A DNA stretch of 64,000 nucleotides from Catenulispora acidiphila DSM 44928 (GCF_000024025.1 NC_013131.1:7854229-7918228); one strand, 5' to 3'; positions 7,873 through 16,477 are shown, counted from the first letter of the stretch. The notes: generated by a model from the letters alone, not told the origin. Made by a program: numbers and translations.

Positions 7873-9096
7873 ATGACCACCGGACCGACTGACGACCTCA
7901 CCCCGGCCCAGCGGGCAGCCGCGGTCCGGCGCCTGGAGAAGGCGATCGGCTCGTTGGCCGGGGTCGCGATCCAGCGCATGGAAGAGAGGCTGGCCTGGTA
8001 CCGGGCCATGCCGCCGGACAACCGCTCCTGGATCGGGCTGGTCGTGCAGGCCGGTATCGCCGCCTTCGTGGAGTGGTTCCGCAACCCGCAGGACCGGACC
8101 GCGATCAGCGCGGACGTCTTCGGTACCGCCCCGCGCGAGCTGACCCGCTCGGTGACCCTGCGCCAGACCGTGGAGCTGGTCCGCACGACCATAGAAGTGG
8201 TCGAAGAGGGCATCGGCCAGATCGCCCAGGGCCCGGCCGAGCAGGCCGCGCTGCGCGAGGGCATGCTGCGCTACTCCCGCGAGATCGCCTTCGCCGCCGC
8301 CCAGGTCTACGCGCAGGCCGCCGAGCTGCGCGGTGCCTGGGACGCGCGGCTGGAGGCGCTGGTCGTCGACGAGCTGATGCGCGGGGACGTGCTGGACGAC
8401 ACCGTGCGCTCGCGCGCGGCGGCCCTGGGCTGGGACAGCGCCTCGGGCCTGGTGGTCGTGGTCGGCGCGACCCCGAAGCCGCTGGACAACCGGGACAACG
8501 TGCGCCAGCACACCGCGCTGGTCGCCGACGCCGTGCACCGCGCCGCGCGCCGGGCCCGGCTCACCGTGCTCACCGGCGTGCAGTCGGACCGGCTGGTGGT
8601 GATCATCGGCGGCGCCGAGGATCCGCTGACCGCGACCCGGGCGCTGGCCAACGAGTTCGGGCCGGGACCGCTGGTGATCGGACCGGTTGTCGAAGACCTC
8701 CTGTCGGCGGGCATTTCCGCCCAAGCCGCGCTCTCCGCGCTGCGCGCCGCCGGCGCCTGGCCGGACGCGCCGCGCCCGGTCCTGGCCGCCGAACTGCTGC
8801 CCGAACGCGCGCTGGCCGGTGACGAGGCCGCCAAGGCGCAACTGGTGAGCGAGGTCTACCGGCCGCTGGAGTCCGCGGGCGCGGCGTTGCTCGAAACCGT
8901 CTCGGCTTACCTGGAACAGGCAGCCTCTCTGGAATCAGCGGCCCGGATGCTGTTCGTCCACCCCAACACCGTGCGGTACCGGCTCAAAAGGGTGAGCGAC
9001 CTCACAGGGCTCAATCCCGCGCAACCGCGCGCGGCGTTCACCCTCCATATGGCGCTGGCCTTGGGAAGGTTGGCCGGACCCGGAACGGGTTTGTAG
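7873..9096 (+). CDS. fasR: FasR-type PucR-family regulator of fatty acid synthesis
   Basis: About 407 residues from ATG 7873; GTG 7855 is an alternative, and the exact start is uncertain because AGGAG abuts the ATG. The N-terminus (AIGSLAGVAIQRMEERLAWYRAMPPDNRSW) and the C-terminal PucR helix-turn-helix (ARMLFVHPNTVRYRLKRVSDLTG) match the regulator found directly before fabD in streptomycetes. There FasR activates the fabD-fabH-acpP-fabF operon. The middle part is the usual signal-input domain. It is co-oriented with fabD 80 bases downstream, as expected. Function is inferred from family and position; both are strong. Confidence 0.88.
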   Translation: MTTGPTDDLTPAQRAAAVRRLEKAIGSLAGVAIQRMEERLAWYRAMPPDNRSWIGLVVQAGIAAFVEWFRNPQDRTAISADVFGTAPRELTRSVTLRQTVELVRTTIEVVEEGIGQIAQGPAEQAALREGMLRYSREIAFAAAQVYAQAAELRGAWDARLEALVVDELMRGDVLDDTVRSRAAALGWDSASGLVVVVGATPKPLDNRDNVRQHTALVADAVHRAARRARLTVLTGVQSDRLVVIIGGAEDPLTATRALANEFGPGPLVIGPVVEDLLSAGISAQAALSALRAAGAWPDAPRPVLAAELLPERALAGDEAAKAQLVSEVYRPLESAGAALLETVSAYLEQAASLESAARMLFVHPNTVRYRLKRVSDLTGLNPAQPRAAFTLHMALALGRLAGPGTGL

Positions 9097-9104
9097 GAAA
9101 CCTC

Positions 9105-9123
9105 CAAGATCCAGACCAAGATC
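9105..9123. promoter_or_regulatory. direct repeat CAAGATC ahead of fabD
   Basis: CAAGATC occurs at 9105-9111 and again at 9117-9123, twelve bases apart centre to centre (about one helical turn), 55-70 bases before the fabD start. It is a candidate activator site, possibly for FasR. No consensus was available for comparison. Confidence 0.3.
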
Positions 9124-9176
9124 TTCGTCCGCCCCGCTAAAGGCAATCTCGCGGTTGACGAACGAGAGTTGATGAC

Positions 9177-10370
9177 GTGCTAGTACTCGTCGCGCCGGGC
9201 CAGGGTGCCCAGTCCCCCGGATTCCTCACCCCGTGGCTCGAAGTCCCCGGGTTCGCCGACCGGCTGACCTGGTGGTCCGCCGTGTCCGGGCTGGACCTGG
9301 TGCACTACGGCACCGAAGCCGACGCCGACACCATCAAGGACACCGCGGTCGCGCAGCCGCTGCTGGTCGCCGCGGGCATCGCCGCGGCGCTGGCGCTGTT
9401 CCCGCACCCGGCCGACGCCTTCACGATGGTCGGCGCGGCCGGCGGGCACTCGGTCGGTGAGATCACCGCCGCCGCCGGCACCGGTGTGATCAGCGCCGAG
9501 GCCGCCATGGTCTTCGTCCGCGAGCGCGGCCGGCTGATGGCCCAGGCCGCCGCGGTCACCCCGACCGGCATGACCGCCGTCCTCGGCGGCGACCGCGACG
9601 AGGTGCTCGCCAAGATCGCCGAGCACAACCTGATCCCGGCCAACAACAACGGCGCCGGCCAGATCGTCGCCGCCGGCACGCTGGAGGACCTGGCGCGCTT
9701 CGGCGACGACGGTCCGTCCGGCGCGCGGCTGCGGGCGCTGAGCGTCGCCGGCGCCTTCCACACCCAGCACATGGGCTCGGCGGTGGAGCAGCTCTCCCGT
9801 CTGGCCAAGGGCATCACCACCCGCGACCCGCGCACCCGCCTGGTGTCCAACGCCGACGGCGCGGTCGTGCACGACGGCCGCGAGGTCCTGCGCCGCCTGG
9901 TCGCCCAGGTGTCGAATCCGGTCCGCTGGGACCTGTGCATGGATACTTTCGGCGAACTCGGGGTAACCGGCATTCTTGAGGTGCCGCCGGCAGGCACCCT
10001 GACGGGCCTTGCCAAGCGGGCCCTCAAGGGCGTGGAGACCTTCGCCCTGAAGACCCCGGAGGACCTGGACGCCGCCCGCGAGTTCGCCGCCAAGCACGCC
10101 GAACCCGCCGACGCCAACCCGCTGGACGCCGCCCCGACCTGGCGTCTGGTGATCGCTCCGCACGGGGGCACGGTACGCCGCGGCGCCGTGCAGGCCGGGG
10201 ACAAGCTCGAGCGCGACACCGCCGTGGCCACCGTGGTCGCGCGCGGCGACGAGCACGAGATCACGGTGCGGCACGAGGGCCAGGCCCTCGAGTGGCTCGT
10301 GGAAGACGGGGATCCGGTCGCGCCGGGGCAGCCGCTGCTGCGCGTCCACCCGACAGGCTCGTTCGACTAG
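9177..10370 (+). CDS. fabD: malonyl-CoA:ACP transacylase with extra C-terminal biotinyl/lipoyl-like domain
   Basis: 397 residues. It loads malonate onto ACP for type II fatty acid synthesis. Catalytic features: GQGAQ (8-12), nucleophile Ser92 in GGHSVGE, Arg117, and His195 in GAFHTQHM. Residues 1-308 cover the complete enzyme and end where the Streptomyces protein normally ends (LKTPEDLDAAREFAAKHAE). Residues about 322-391 are additional. They follow the biotinyl/lipoyl fold pattern: GGTVRRGAVQAGDKL, then a hairpin turn and VEDGDPVAPGQPLLRV. The attachment lysine is missing: the MKM position reads RGD. The GTG start is preceded by GAGAG. It heads the fab operon. The fusion looks deliberate, since the reading frame is continuous and codon use is unchanged. 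Confidence 0.93.
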   Translation: MLVLVAPGQGAQSPGFLTPWLEVPGFADRLTWWSAVSGLDLVHYGTEADADTIKDTAVAQPLLVAAGIAAALALFPHPADAFTMVGAAGGHSVGEITAAAGTGVISAEAAMVFVRERGRLMAQAAAVTPTGMTAVLGGDRDEVLAKIAEHNLIPANNNGAGQIVAAGTLEDLARFGDDGPSGARLRALSVAGAFHTQHMGSAVEQLSRLAKGITTRDPRTRLVSNADGAVVHDGREVLRRLVAQVSNPVRWDLCMDTFGELGVTGILEVPPAGTLTGLAKRALKGVETFALKTPEDLDAAREFAAKHAEPADANPLDAAPTWRLVIAPHGGTVRRGAVQAGDKLERDTAVATVVARGDEHEITVRHEGQALEWLVEDGDPVAPGQPLLRVHPTGSFD

Positions 10371-10424
10371 GGCTTGTCTTATGAACTCCGGCCGGCCCGA
10401 CAGTCGATAAAAGGGGATCCGATC

Positions 10425-11435
10425 ATGGCAACCATCAGGGAGAAGCAGGGCGCGGCGCACACCCGCATCATGGGTGTCGGCGGCTACGTGCCCAGCCGCG
10501 TCGTCGACAACGAAGAGGTCTGCACCTGGATCGACTCCTCCGACGAGTGGATCCGGACGCGCTCGGGCATCTCCGAGCGCCGCTGGGCCACGCCGGAGGA
10601 GACGGTCCTGGAGATGGCGGTCGAGGCCTCCGGCAAGGCGCTGGCATCGGCCGGGATCGCCGGGGACCAGATCGGCGCGATCATCGTCGCCACGGTCTCG
10701 CACTTCCACCAGACCCCCGCGCTGGCCTGCCTGGTCGCCGACCGGCTCGGTACCAACGGCGCGGCCTTCGACATCTCCGCCGGCTGCGCGGGCTTCTGCT
10801 ACGGCGTGGCTCAGGCCTCGGACATGGTCAAGGCCGGCACCGCCGAGTACGTCCTGGTGATCGGCGTGGAGCGGCTCAGCGACCTGACCGACATCCACGA
10901 CCGCGGCACCGCCTTCATCTTCGGCGACGGCGCCGGCGCGGTGGTGATAGGCCCGTCCGACACCCCCGGCATCGGCCCGGTGGTGTGGGGCTCCGAGGGC
11001 GACAAGTACGGCACCATCACGCAGACCTACCCCTGGAACGAGGTTCCCGAGGAAGGCGAGGACGGCGCGGAGGTCCGCGGTCCGTTCCTGCAGATGGAGG
11101 GCCAGGCGGTCTTCCGCTGGGCCTCCTACCAGATGGCCGAGGTCTCGCTGAAGGCGCTGGCCGAGGCCGGCATCACCGCCGGCGACCTGGACGCCTTCAT
11201 CCCGCACCAGGCCAACATGCGCATCACCGACCGCCTGGTGAAGGTCCTGGACCTGCCCGAGCACGTGCCGGTCGCGCGGACCATCTCCGAGTTCGGAAAC
11301 AACTCCGCGGCCACCATCCCGCTGGCCATGGACCGCATGCTCTCCGACGGCACCGCGCCGCACGGCGGCCTGGCCCTGCTCATCGGGTTCGGGGCGGGTC
11401 TGGTCTACGCGGCGCAGGTCGTTAGTCTCCCCTAG
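10425..11435 (+). CDS. fabH: beta-ketoacyl-ACP synthase III
   Basis: 336 residues from the ATG at 10425, chosen over an in-frame start at 10374 because AAGGGGA lies 7-8 bases upstream. FabH condenses an acyl-CoA primer with malonyl-ACP, which starts fatty acid synthesis; in actinobacteria it prefers branched primers. The Cys-His-Asn triad is visible: Cys121 in ISAGCAGFCYG, His in FIPHQANMRI near 261, and Asn in FGNNSAATIP near 292. Length is normal. It lies 54 bases after fabD in the same operon. Confidence 0.95.
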   Translation: MATIREKQGAAHTRIMGVGGYVPSRVVDNEEVCTWIDSSDEWIRTRSGISERRWATPEETVLEMAVEASGKALASAGIAGDQIGAIIVATVSHFHQTPALACLVADRLGTNGAAFDISAGCAGFCYGVAQASDMVKAGTAEYVLVIGVERLSDLTDIHDRGTAFIFGDGAGAVVIGPSDTPGIGPVVWGSEGDKYGTITQTYPWNEVPEEGEDGAEVRGPFLQMEGQAVFRWASYQMAEVSLKALAEAGITAGDLDAFIPHQANMRITDRLVKVLDLPEHVPVARTISEFGNNSAATIPLAMDRMLSDGTAPHGGLALLIGFGAGLVYAAQVVSLP

Positions 11436-11499
11436 GGCTCCGCGGCTTTCGCGGTTCCCACCATCCAAAAATAAGAAACCAACGAAGGAGCGCCACACA

Positions 11500-11748
11500 A
11501 TGGCTCTGACCCAGGAAGAAATCCTCGCCGACCTCGCTGAGATCGTCGAAGAGGTCGCGGGCGTCGACGCCGCCGACGTGCAGATGGACAAGTCGTTCAC
11601 CGGCGACCTGGACGTCGACTCGCTGACCATGGTCGAGGTCGTCGTGGCCGCCGAGGAGAAGTTCTCCGTGAAGATCCCGGACGACGCCGTCAAGGACCTG
11701 TCCACGGTCGGCGACGCGGTCGGCTACATCCAGAAGAACCAGGCCTGA
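11500..11748 (+). CDS. acpP: acyl carrier protein
   Basis: 82 residues, preceded by GAAGGAG with 8-9 bases' spacing. The phosphopantetheine attachment site is Ser41 in the DSL motif (GDLDVDSLTMVEVV). The four-helix acidic composition and length are typical of the housekeeping fatty-acid ACP. It sits between fabH and fabF, the standard order. Confidence 0.96.
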   Translation: MALTQEEILADLAEIVEEVAGVDAADVQMDKSFTGDLDVDSLTMVEVVVAAEEKFSVKIPDDAVKDLSTVGDAVGYIQKNQA

Positions 11749-11815
11749 GCCTTCCGGCCAGGCACGCTGTGAGGCAGGGCTCGCGGTCCTCCCGCTGAGC
11801 CCGTCGCAGCGCAGT

Positions 11816-11847
11816 ACGGCAATACGGCAATACGGCAGTACCGCAGC
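11816..11847. repeat. 8-bp tandem repeat between acpP and fabF
   Basis: Units TACGGCAA, TACGGCAA, TACGGCAG and TACCGCAG lie head to tail in the 160-bp gap between acpP and fabF. The run is followed by GTACGACGGCC-type short palindromes. It may be a slippage product or an RNA structure between two operon genes. Confidence 0.65.
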
Positions 11848-11910
11848 ACCGTACGACGGCCGTCCGGCCGGCAAGAACCCGTGGAACCCACCAGATAGAA
11901 GGTAAGGCTC

Positions 11911-13155
11911 GTGACTGCTCGCAAGTCTGTCGTCGTCACCGGGGTCGGTGCGACCACGCCTCTCGGCGGGGACGCCGCCTCGTTCTGGGACGGGTTGCTG
12001 GCCGGACGCTCCGGAGTGCGCAACCTGACTGAAGAGTGGGCCGAGCAGCTGCCAGTGCGCTTCGCCGCCCGGGTCGCCGTCGAGCCCTCGGCGCACCTGA
12101 AGCCGGTGGAGATCCGCCGCCTGGACCGCTCGGCGCAGTTCGCGCTGATCGCGGCCCGCGAGGCCTGGAAGGACGCCGGGTTCGAGGGCAAGTCCGCCGA
12201 GCCCAACCGGCTGGGCGTGATGGTCGGCTCCGGCATCGGCGGGGTCACCACCTTGCTGAGCGCCTACGACGACCTGCTCGCCAAGGGCCCGCGCTCGGTC
12301 GGCCCGCGCACGGTCCCGATGCTCATGCCGAACTCCCCGGCGGCCTACGTCGGCCTGGAGTTCGACGCCCGCGCCGGCGTGCACGCGCCGGTCTCGGCCT
12401 GCGCCACCGGCGCCGAGGCGGTCGGCCACGCCATCGAGATGATCCGCTCCGGCCGCGCCGACGTGGTGCTGGCCGGCGGCACCGAGGCCGCCATCCACCC
12501 GCTGCCGATCGCCGCCTTCGCCAACATGATGGCGATGTCCAAGCGCAACGACGACCCGCAGCACGCCTCCCGGCCCTTCGACGTCGGCCGCGACGGCTTC
12601 GTGCTCGGCGAGGGCGCCGGCATCCTGGTCCTGGAGTCGGCCGAGCACGCCGCCGCGCGCGGCGCCCGGGTCTACGCCGAGGCCGCCGGCGTCGGCTTCT
12701 CCGCGGACTCCCACGACATCGCCCAGCCCGAGCCGGACGGCCGCGGCGTCGCCGAGGCGCTGGCCTTCGCGCTGGAGGACGCCGACCTGACCCCCGGCGA
12801 CGTCCGGCACCTGAACGCGCACGCCACCAGCACCCCGCGCGGCGACCTCGCCGAGATCATGGCCTTCCGGAAGATCCTGGGCTCGGCCGCCGAGGACGTC
12901 GCGGTCTCGGCCACCAAGTCGATGCACGGCCACCTGCTCGGCGGCACCGGCGCGATCGAGTCGGTGGCGACCGTCCTGGCCCTGCACCACCGCCAGGCGC
13001 CGCCGACGATCAACATCGAAGAGCTGGACCCCGAGGTCACCCTGGACATCGTCCGCGACAAGCCGCGGGCCCTGCCCGAGGGCCAGATCGCGGCGCTGAA
13101 CGACTCCTTCGGGTTCGGCGGGCACAACGTGGTCGTGGCCTTCAAGTCGGTCTGA
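11911..13155 (+). CDS. fabF: beta-ketoacyl-ACP synthase II
   Basis: 414 residues from GTG 11911, with AAGGTAAG upstream. It performs the elongating condensation of acyl-ACP with malonyl-ACP. Triad: Cys164 in VSACATGAEAVG, His in LNAHATSTPRGD near 306, and His in KSMHGHLLGGTGAIES near 341. The C-terminal NDSFGFGGHNVVVAF is standard. Length and order are as in other actinobacteria. The 160-bp gap before it could hold a second promoter. Confidence 0.95.
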   Translation: MTARKSVVVTGVGATTPLGGDAASFWDGLLAGRSGVRNLTEEWAEQLPVRFAARVAVEPSAHLKPVEIRRLDRSAQFALIAAREAWKDAGFEGKSAEPNRLGVMVGSGIGGVTTLLSAYDDLLAKGPRSVGPRTVPMLMPNSPAAYVGLEFDARAGVHAPVSACATGAEAVGHAIEMIRSGRADVVLAGGTEAAIHPLPIAAFANMMAMSKRNDDPQHASRPFDVGRDGFVLGEGAGILVLESAEHAAARGARVYAEAAGVGFSADSHDIAQPEPDGRGVAEALAFALEDADLTPGDVRHLNAHATSTPRGDLAEIMAFRKILGSAAEDVAVSATKSMHGHLLGGTGAIESVATVLALHHRQAPPTINIEELDPEVTLDIVRDKPRALPEGQIAALNDSFGFGGHNVVVAFKSV

Positions 13156-13157
13156 GA

Positions 13158-13218
13158 GCACTGCGATCCCTGCGATCGCTGAGACCGCTGAGACCACCGC
13201 GATCACTGAAGGCACTGA
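13158..13218. repeat. imperfect 9-bp tandem repeats before the carboxyltransferase gene
   Basis: Successive units of the type CTGCGATCC, CTGCGATCG, CTGAGACCG, CTGAGACCA, CCGCGATCA and CTGAAGGCA fill the whole gap between fabF and the next start. They are reminiscent of the other short intergenic arrays at 6018 and 11816. Confidence 0.55.
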
Positions 13219-13219
13219 C

Positions 13220-14680
13220 ATGACCGTCACCGACACCCAGGCCGCGCCGGCGATTCCGGCGCCGGCCGCCAAACCCTCCCGCGACGACGACCCCCGCAAC
13301 CCGGCCAAGCGCCTGGAGCGGCTCTTCGACGCCGGCACCACGGAGCTGCTGACCCCGGTCGACGACTCCGGCTTCCTGGCCGCCGCCGGCCTGATCGACG
13401 GTGTCCGCACTGTCGCCTACGCCTCGGACGCGACCATCCAGGCCGGCGCCATGGGCCGGACCGGCTGCCAGGTCATCCTGGCCGCCTACGAGCACGCCTT
13501 GGCCGGCGGCCACCCGATCGTCGCGCTCTTCCACTCCTCCGGCGCCCGCCTGCAGGAAGGCGTGGCCTCGCTGCACGCGGTGGGCCAGGTCTTCGCGGCC
13601 ATGACCCGCGCCAGCGGCAAGATCCCGCAGATCTCGGTGGTCCTCGGCCCGGCGGCCGGCGGCGCGGCCTACGGCCCGGCGCTGACCGACATCGTGATCC
13701 TGGGCCCGGCCGGCCGCATCTTCGTCACCGGCCCGGACGTGGTCCGCTCGGTCACCGGCGAGGACGTGGACGCCCTGCGCCTGGGCGGCCCGGAGCCGCA
13801 CGGCCGGCGCTCGGGCGTGGTGCACGTGGTCGCCGACACCGACGACGCGGCGTACTCCAGCGCCCGCAAGCTCGCCGCGCTGCTGGGCGACCAGGGCACG
13901 CTGGACGCGGCCTCGGTCGAGGACCGCGACCTGGCGCACCTGCTCCCGGCCTCCCCCAAGCGCGCCTACGACGTCCACCCGCTGGTGAACGCGGTCTTCG
14001 ACAAGGCCGGCGTGGAGCTGCACACCAAGTGGGCGCCGAACGTGGTGACGGCGCTGGGCCGCTTCGGCGGACGCACCGTCGGCGTCATCGCCAACAACCC
14101 GCTGCGCCTGGGCGGCTGCCTGGACTCCGCGGCGGCGGAGAAGGCGGCACGCTTCGTCCGCATGTGCGACGCCTTCGGGGTCCCGCTGATCGTCCTGGTG
14201 GACGTCCCCGGCTACCTCCCCGGCGTCGGCCAGGAGTGGGACGGCGTGGTCCGCCGCGGCGCGAAGCTCCTGCACGCCTTCGCAGAGTGCGTGATCCCGC
14301 GCGTCACCCTGGTGACCCGCAAGACCTACGGCGGCGCCTACATCGCGATGAACTCCCGCGCCCTCGGCGCCACGAAGGTCTTCGCCTGGCCGACCGCCGA
14401 AGTCGCGGTCATGGGCTCGGTCGCGGCGGTCCGCATCATCCACCGCCGCAAACTCGCCGACGTCTCAGACGACATCCGCGCCCAGATGGAGCAGGAACTC
14501 GCCGCCGAGCACGAGAAGGTCTCCGGCGGCGTCGACCGCGCCATCGAGATCGGCGTGGTGGACCAGGTCGTGGAGCCCGGCGCTTCCCGCAGCGCGATCG
14601 CGGCGGCCATCGCCGCGGCGCCCGGCGGACTCGGCGGAGACGCACTGGTGCGCGGACAGCACGGGAACATCCCGCTGTAG
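13220..14680 (+). CDS. accD: acyl-CoA carboxylase carboxyltransferase subunit
   Basis: 486 residues. It belongs to the fused alpha/beta carboxyltransferase family (AccD/PccB type), which transfers carboxyl from biotin to acetyl- or propionyl-CoA. Visible landmarks are FHSSGARLQEGVASL and VLGPAAGGAAYGPALTD (N-terminal crotonase fold, CoA binding), then ANNPLRLGGCLDSAAAEKAARF, VDVPGYLPGVGQEWDGV and TYGGAYIAMNSRALGA in the C-terminal half. It is slightly shorter than the usual 510-540 residues, mostly at the ends. Its place directly after fabF suggests that it supplies malonyl-CoA for the upstream enzymes. The biotin carboxylase/carrier subunit is not in this window. Confidence 0.88.
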   Translation: MTVTDTQAAPAIPAPAAKPSRDDDPRNPAKRLERLFDAGTTELLTPVDDSGFLAAAGLIDGVRTVAYASDATIQAGAMGRTGCQVILAAYEHALAGGHPIVALFHSSGARLQEGVASLHAVGQVFAAMTRASGKIPQISVVLGPAAGGAAYGPALTDIVILGPAGRIFVTGPDVVRSVTGEDVDALRLGGPEPHGRRSGVVHVVADTDDAAYSSARKLAALLGDQGTLDAASVEDRDLAHLLPASPKRAYDVHPLVNAVFDKAGVELHTKWAPNVVTALGRFGGRTVGVIANNPLRLGGCLDSAAAEKAARFVRMCDAFGVPLIVLVDVPGYLPGVGQEWDGVVRRGAKLLHAFAECVIPRVTLVTRKTYGGAYIAMNSRALGATKVFAWPTAEVAVMGSVAAVRIIHRRKLADVSDDIRAQMEQELAAEHEKVSGGVDRAIEIGVVDQVVEPGASRSAIAAAIAAAPGGLGGDALVRGQHGNIPL

Positions 14681-14692
14681 CAGCGAGGCCTA

Positions 14693-14729
14693 CGCGGTGC
14701 GGGCGCTGAACCTTCGCGCCCGCACCGCG
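14693..14729. terminator. hairpin terminator at end of the fab operon
   Basis: Perfect 14-bp arms (CGCGGTGCGGGCGC at 14693-14706 and its complement at 14716-14729) with a 9-base loop. It lies between the convergent ends of the carboxyltransferase gene and the GH130 gene and serves both directions. Confidence 0.8.
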
Positions 14730-14749
14730 TTCTGCCGGCCCTCAGACCC

Positions 14750-15781
14750 TCACCCGACGCAGGGACCTTCTTCCTTCACCGGGAACGACTGCAGATGCTC
14801 CAGCAACGCGTCGAGCTCGCACGTCGCCAAACAGATCCCCTGGTCCCCGCTCCCGTAATACAAGTGCACTGTCTCATCGATGACCAGCGCGCCCGAGGGG
14901 AACGTCACGCGGTTCACGACGCCGGTCAGCTCGACCTCGGTCTGCGGGGTCAGCAGCGGTGCGGGCGTGCGCGCGATCACCTGCCACGGCCGTTCCAGGT
15001 CCAGGAGCGCGGCGCTGATCTGCCACTCCGGCTCCTCCTCGCTGTCGGAGTTGCAGTAGAAGAACAGCCAGCCGGCGTCGGTGCGGATCGGCGGGGCGCC
15101 GAGTTCCGGGCCGCGGCGGACGCGCTTCTTGGCCAGTTCGGCGCGGTCGCCGGGGATCAGGACCGCGGTGTCGTCGTAGGCGTCGACGGCGGCGGCGACG
15201 TGACCCCGCGGCGGGTTCTTCACCGCCGCCAGGTCGTCGAAAGTGGTGTGCAGGATCGCCGCGCCGGGGGTGTCGGAGCACCAGGTGAAGAACCACAGGT
15301 ACTTCCCGCCGACCGGCTCGGGGAACAGCGTCGCAGCCTTCGACGGCGCACCCTGCGGCCCGACGATCCCGTGCTTGGCGACCGTCTCGGCGCGCAGGTC
15401 CGGCGTCGTCGCCAGCGCGATGCGGACCTTGATGTCCGGCGGGACGCCCTCGACGGCCGTGTAGTAGATGTAGTACTCGCCGTCGAGGAACACCACGCGC
15501 GGGTCCTCGCAGCCCAGGCCGTGCTCGTACGGCTGGTCCGCGACGATCAGCGGCTCGGGCCGGCGGATGAAGCGCACCCCGTCGGTGCTGTCGGCGATGC
15601 CGATCGAGGAGACGTACTCCCCCGCCGTGCTGAACTCCACGCCGTTGGTCGCGCGGTACAGCATGTGGATGACGCCGTCCGCGCCTCGGACGACCGTGCC
15701 GTTCAGCACGGAGCCGGCCTCCCACGGCTGGTCGGGGTTGCGGCGCAGGATGGGGTTGGCGGGATGGCGCTTCATCAGCAT
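14750..15781 (-). CDS. GH130-family glycoside phosphorylase/hydrolase
   Basis: 343 residues from ATG 15781, with AGGA seven bases upstream. It has the five-bladed propeller pattern of GH130: NPILRRNPDQPWEAGSVLN at the start, then YEHGLGCEDPRVVFLDGEYY with the conserved Asp93 that serves as proton donor. It ends with VHLYYGSGDQGICLATCELD. The family cleaves or phosphorolyses beta-mannosides. The phosphate-binding Arg/His set was not checked residue by residue, so phosphorylase versus hydrolase is open. No sugar transport genes are adjacent. It probably forms a minus-strand unit with the upstream TPR gene, whose stop is about 20 bases away. Confidence 0.85.
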   Translation of the reverse strand: MLMKRHPANPILRRNPDQPWEAGSVLNGTVVRGADGVIHMLYRATNGVEFSTAGEYVSSIGIADSTDGVRFIRRPEPLIVADQPYEHGLGCEDPRVVFLDGEYYIYYTAVEGVPPDIKVRIALATTPDLRAETVAKHGIVGPQGAPSKAATLFPEPVGGKYLWFFTWCSDTPGAAILHTTFDDLAAVKNPPRGHVAAAVDAYDDTAVLIPGDRAELAKKRVRRGPELGAPPIRTDAGWLFFYCNSDSEEEPEWQISAALLDLERPWQVIARTPAPLLTPQTEVELTGVVNRVTFPSGALVIDETVHLYYGSGDQGICLATCELDALLEHLQSFPVKEEGPCVG

Positions 15782-15802
15782 GCAGACATCCTGCCGTAGA
15801 AC

Positions 15803-16306
15803 CTAACCCTCCAGGAGCAGGCGGCCGTAGTTGCCCATCGAGCGGTTGTAGCGCGGCAGGTGCTTCGCCAGCGCGACGAGCACCAGCGACAGCCCTTCGC
15901 GGTCGCGGCCGAGGGTGGACAGGCACAGCGCGATCGTGCAGTCGAGCGCGTCGGACAGGTGGTCCTCCCCGCCGGCGTCCTTCTCCTTGAGCAGCGTCGC
16001 CAGCCCGTCCTCGGCCCGCCCGATGTTGCGCAGCGAGCTGGACATCTGGATCACAGCGCGGCGGCTGTTCTCCCCGGTCAGCCCGCCGATCTCCAACGCC
16101 CGCGCGTACAGCGGCACGGCCAGGTCGGAGTGACCCCAGCTGTCGCGAGCACAGCCCCGGTGGAAGATGCCGTCGGCGTCGTCCTCGGGGAGCTCGGCGG
16201 CCAGCGCGTCCACCTCGGCGATGAACTTCTGCTCGTCGTAGTCGTCGATGGCCGCGAACAGGGCGGCGACGCGGCGGTTGACGTCGTTCTTCAGGTCGGC
16301 GGTCAT
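15803..16306 (-). CDS. TPR-domain protein of the small tetratricopeptide family
   Basis: 167 residues from ATG 16306, with GGAG seven bases upstream. Helical repeats are visible from about residue 45 to the C-terminus (FHRGCARDSWGHSDLAVPLYARALEIG, then IQMSSSLRNIGRAEDGLATLL, then CTIALCLSTLGRDREGLSLVL). This matches the short actinobacterial TPR_5-type proteins. No catalytic part is seen; a protein-binding role is likely. It is divergent from an ArsR-type regulator, with a palindrome between them, so that regulator may control it. Confidence 0.75.
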   Translation of the reverse strand: MTADLKNDVNRRVAALFAAIDDYDEQKFIAEVDALAAELPEDDADGIFHRGCARDSWGHSDLAVPLYARALEIGGLTGENSRRAVIQMSSSLRNIGRAEDGLATLLKEKDAGGEDHLSDALDCTIALCLSTLGRDREGLSLVLVALAKHLPRYNRSMGNYGRLLLEG

Positions 16307-16387
16307 GGTGGTTCTCCGTCTCGGAAGGTGGTCTGCGCCTGTGAGATAGGTGGTGCGAGGTAGATCGTGCCGAACCGCTACGATCAT

Positions 16388-16414
16388 CGAAAGTCTTTCG
16401 GCCACCACCGAAAG
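16388..16414. promoter_or_regulatory. palindrome CGAAAGTCTTTCG between divergent genes
   Basis: A perfect 13-bp palindrome (CGAAAG, T, CTTTCG) at 16388-16400, with a further half-site CGAAAG at 16409-16414. It lies between the TPR gene and the ArsR-type regulator. It is a good candidate operator for autoregulation and control of both. Confidence 0.5.
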
Positions 16415-16477
16415 TCCCACCGGCAGCACGGCAGCACTGACATCACCGGCCATCCACCCCGCCCCGGAGCGCGTCCC

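Noticed and set aside
9180-11705. 841-codon minus-strand frame across fabD, fabH and acpP
   Set aside because: It crosses three well-supported genes and their ribosome sites.
11422-13410. 662-codon minus-strand frame across acpP, fabF and the carboxyltransferase
   Set aside because: Antisense to conserved enzymes; no family features.
9177-14680. Polyketide or secondary lipid cluster
   Set aside because: Gene order and protein lengths match the housekeeping fatty-acid operon; no cyclase, ketoreductase or tailoring genes nearby.
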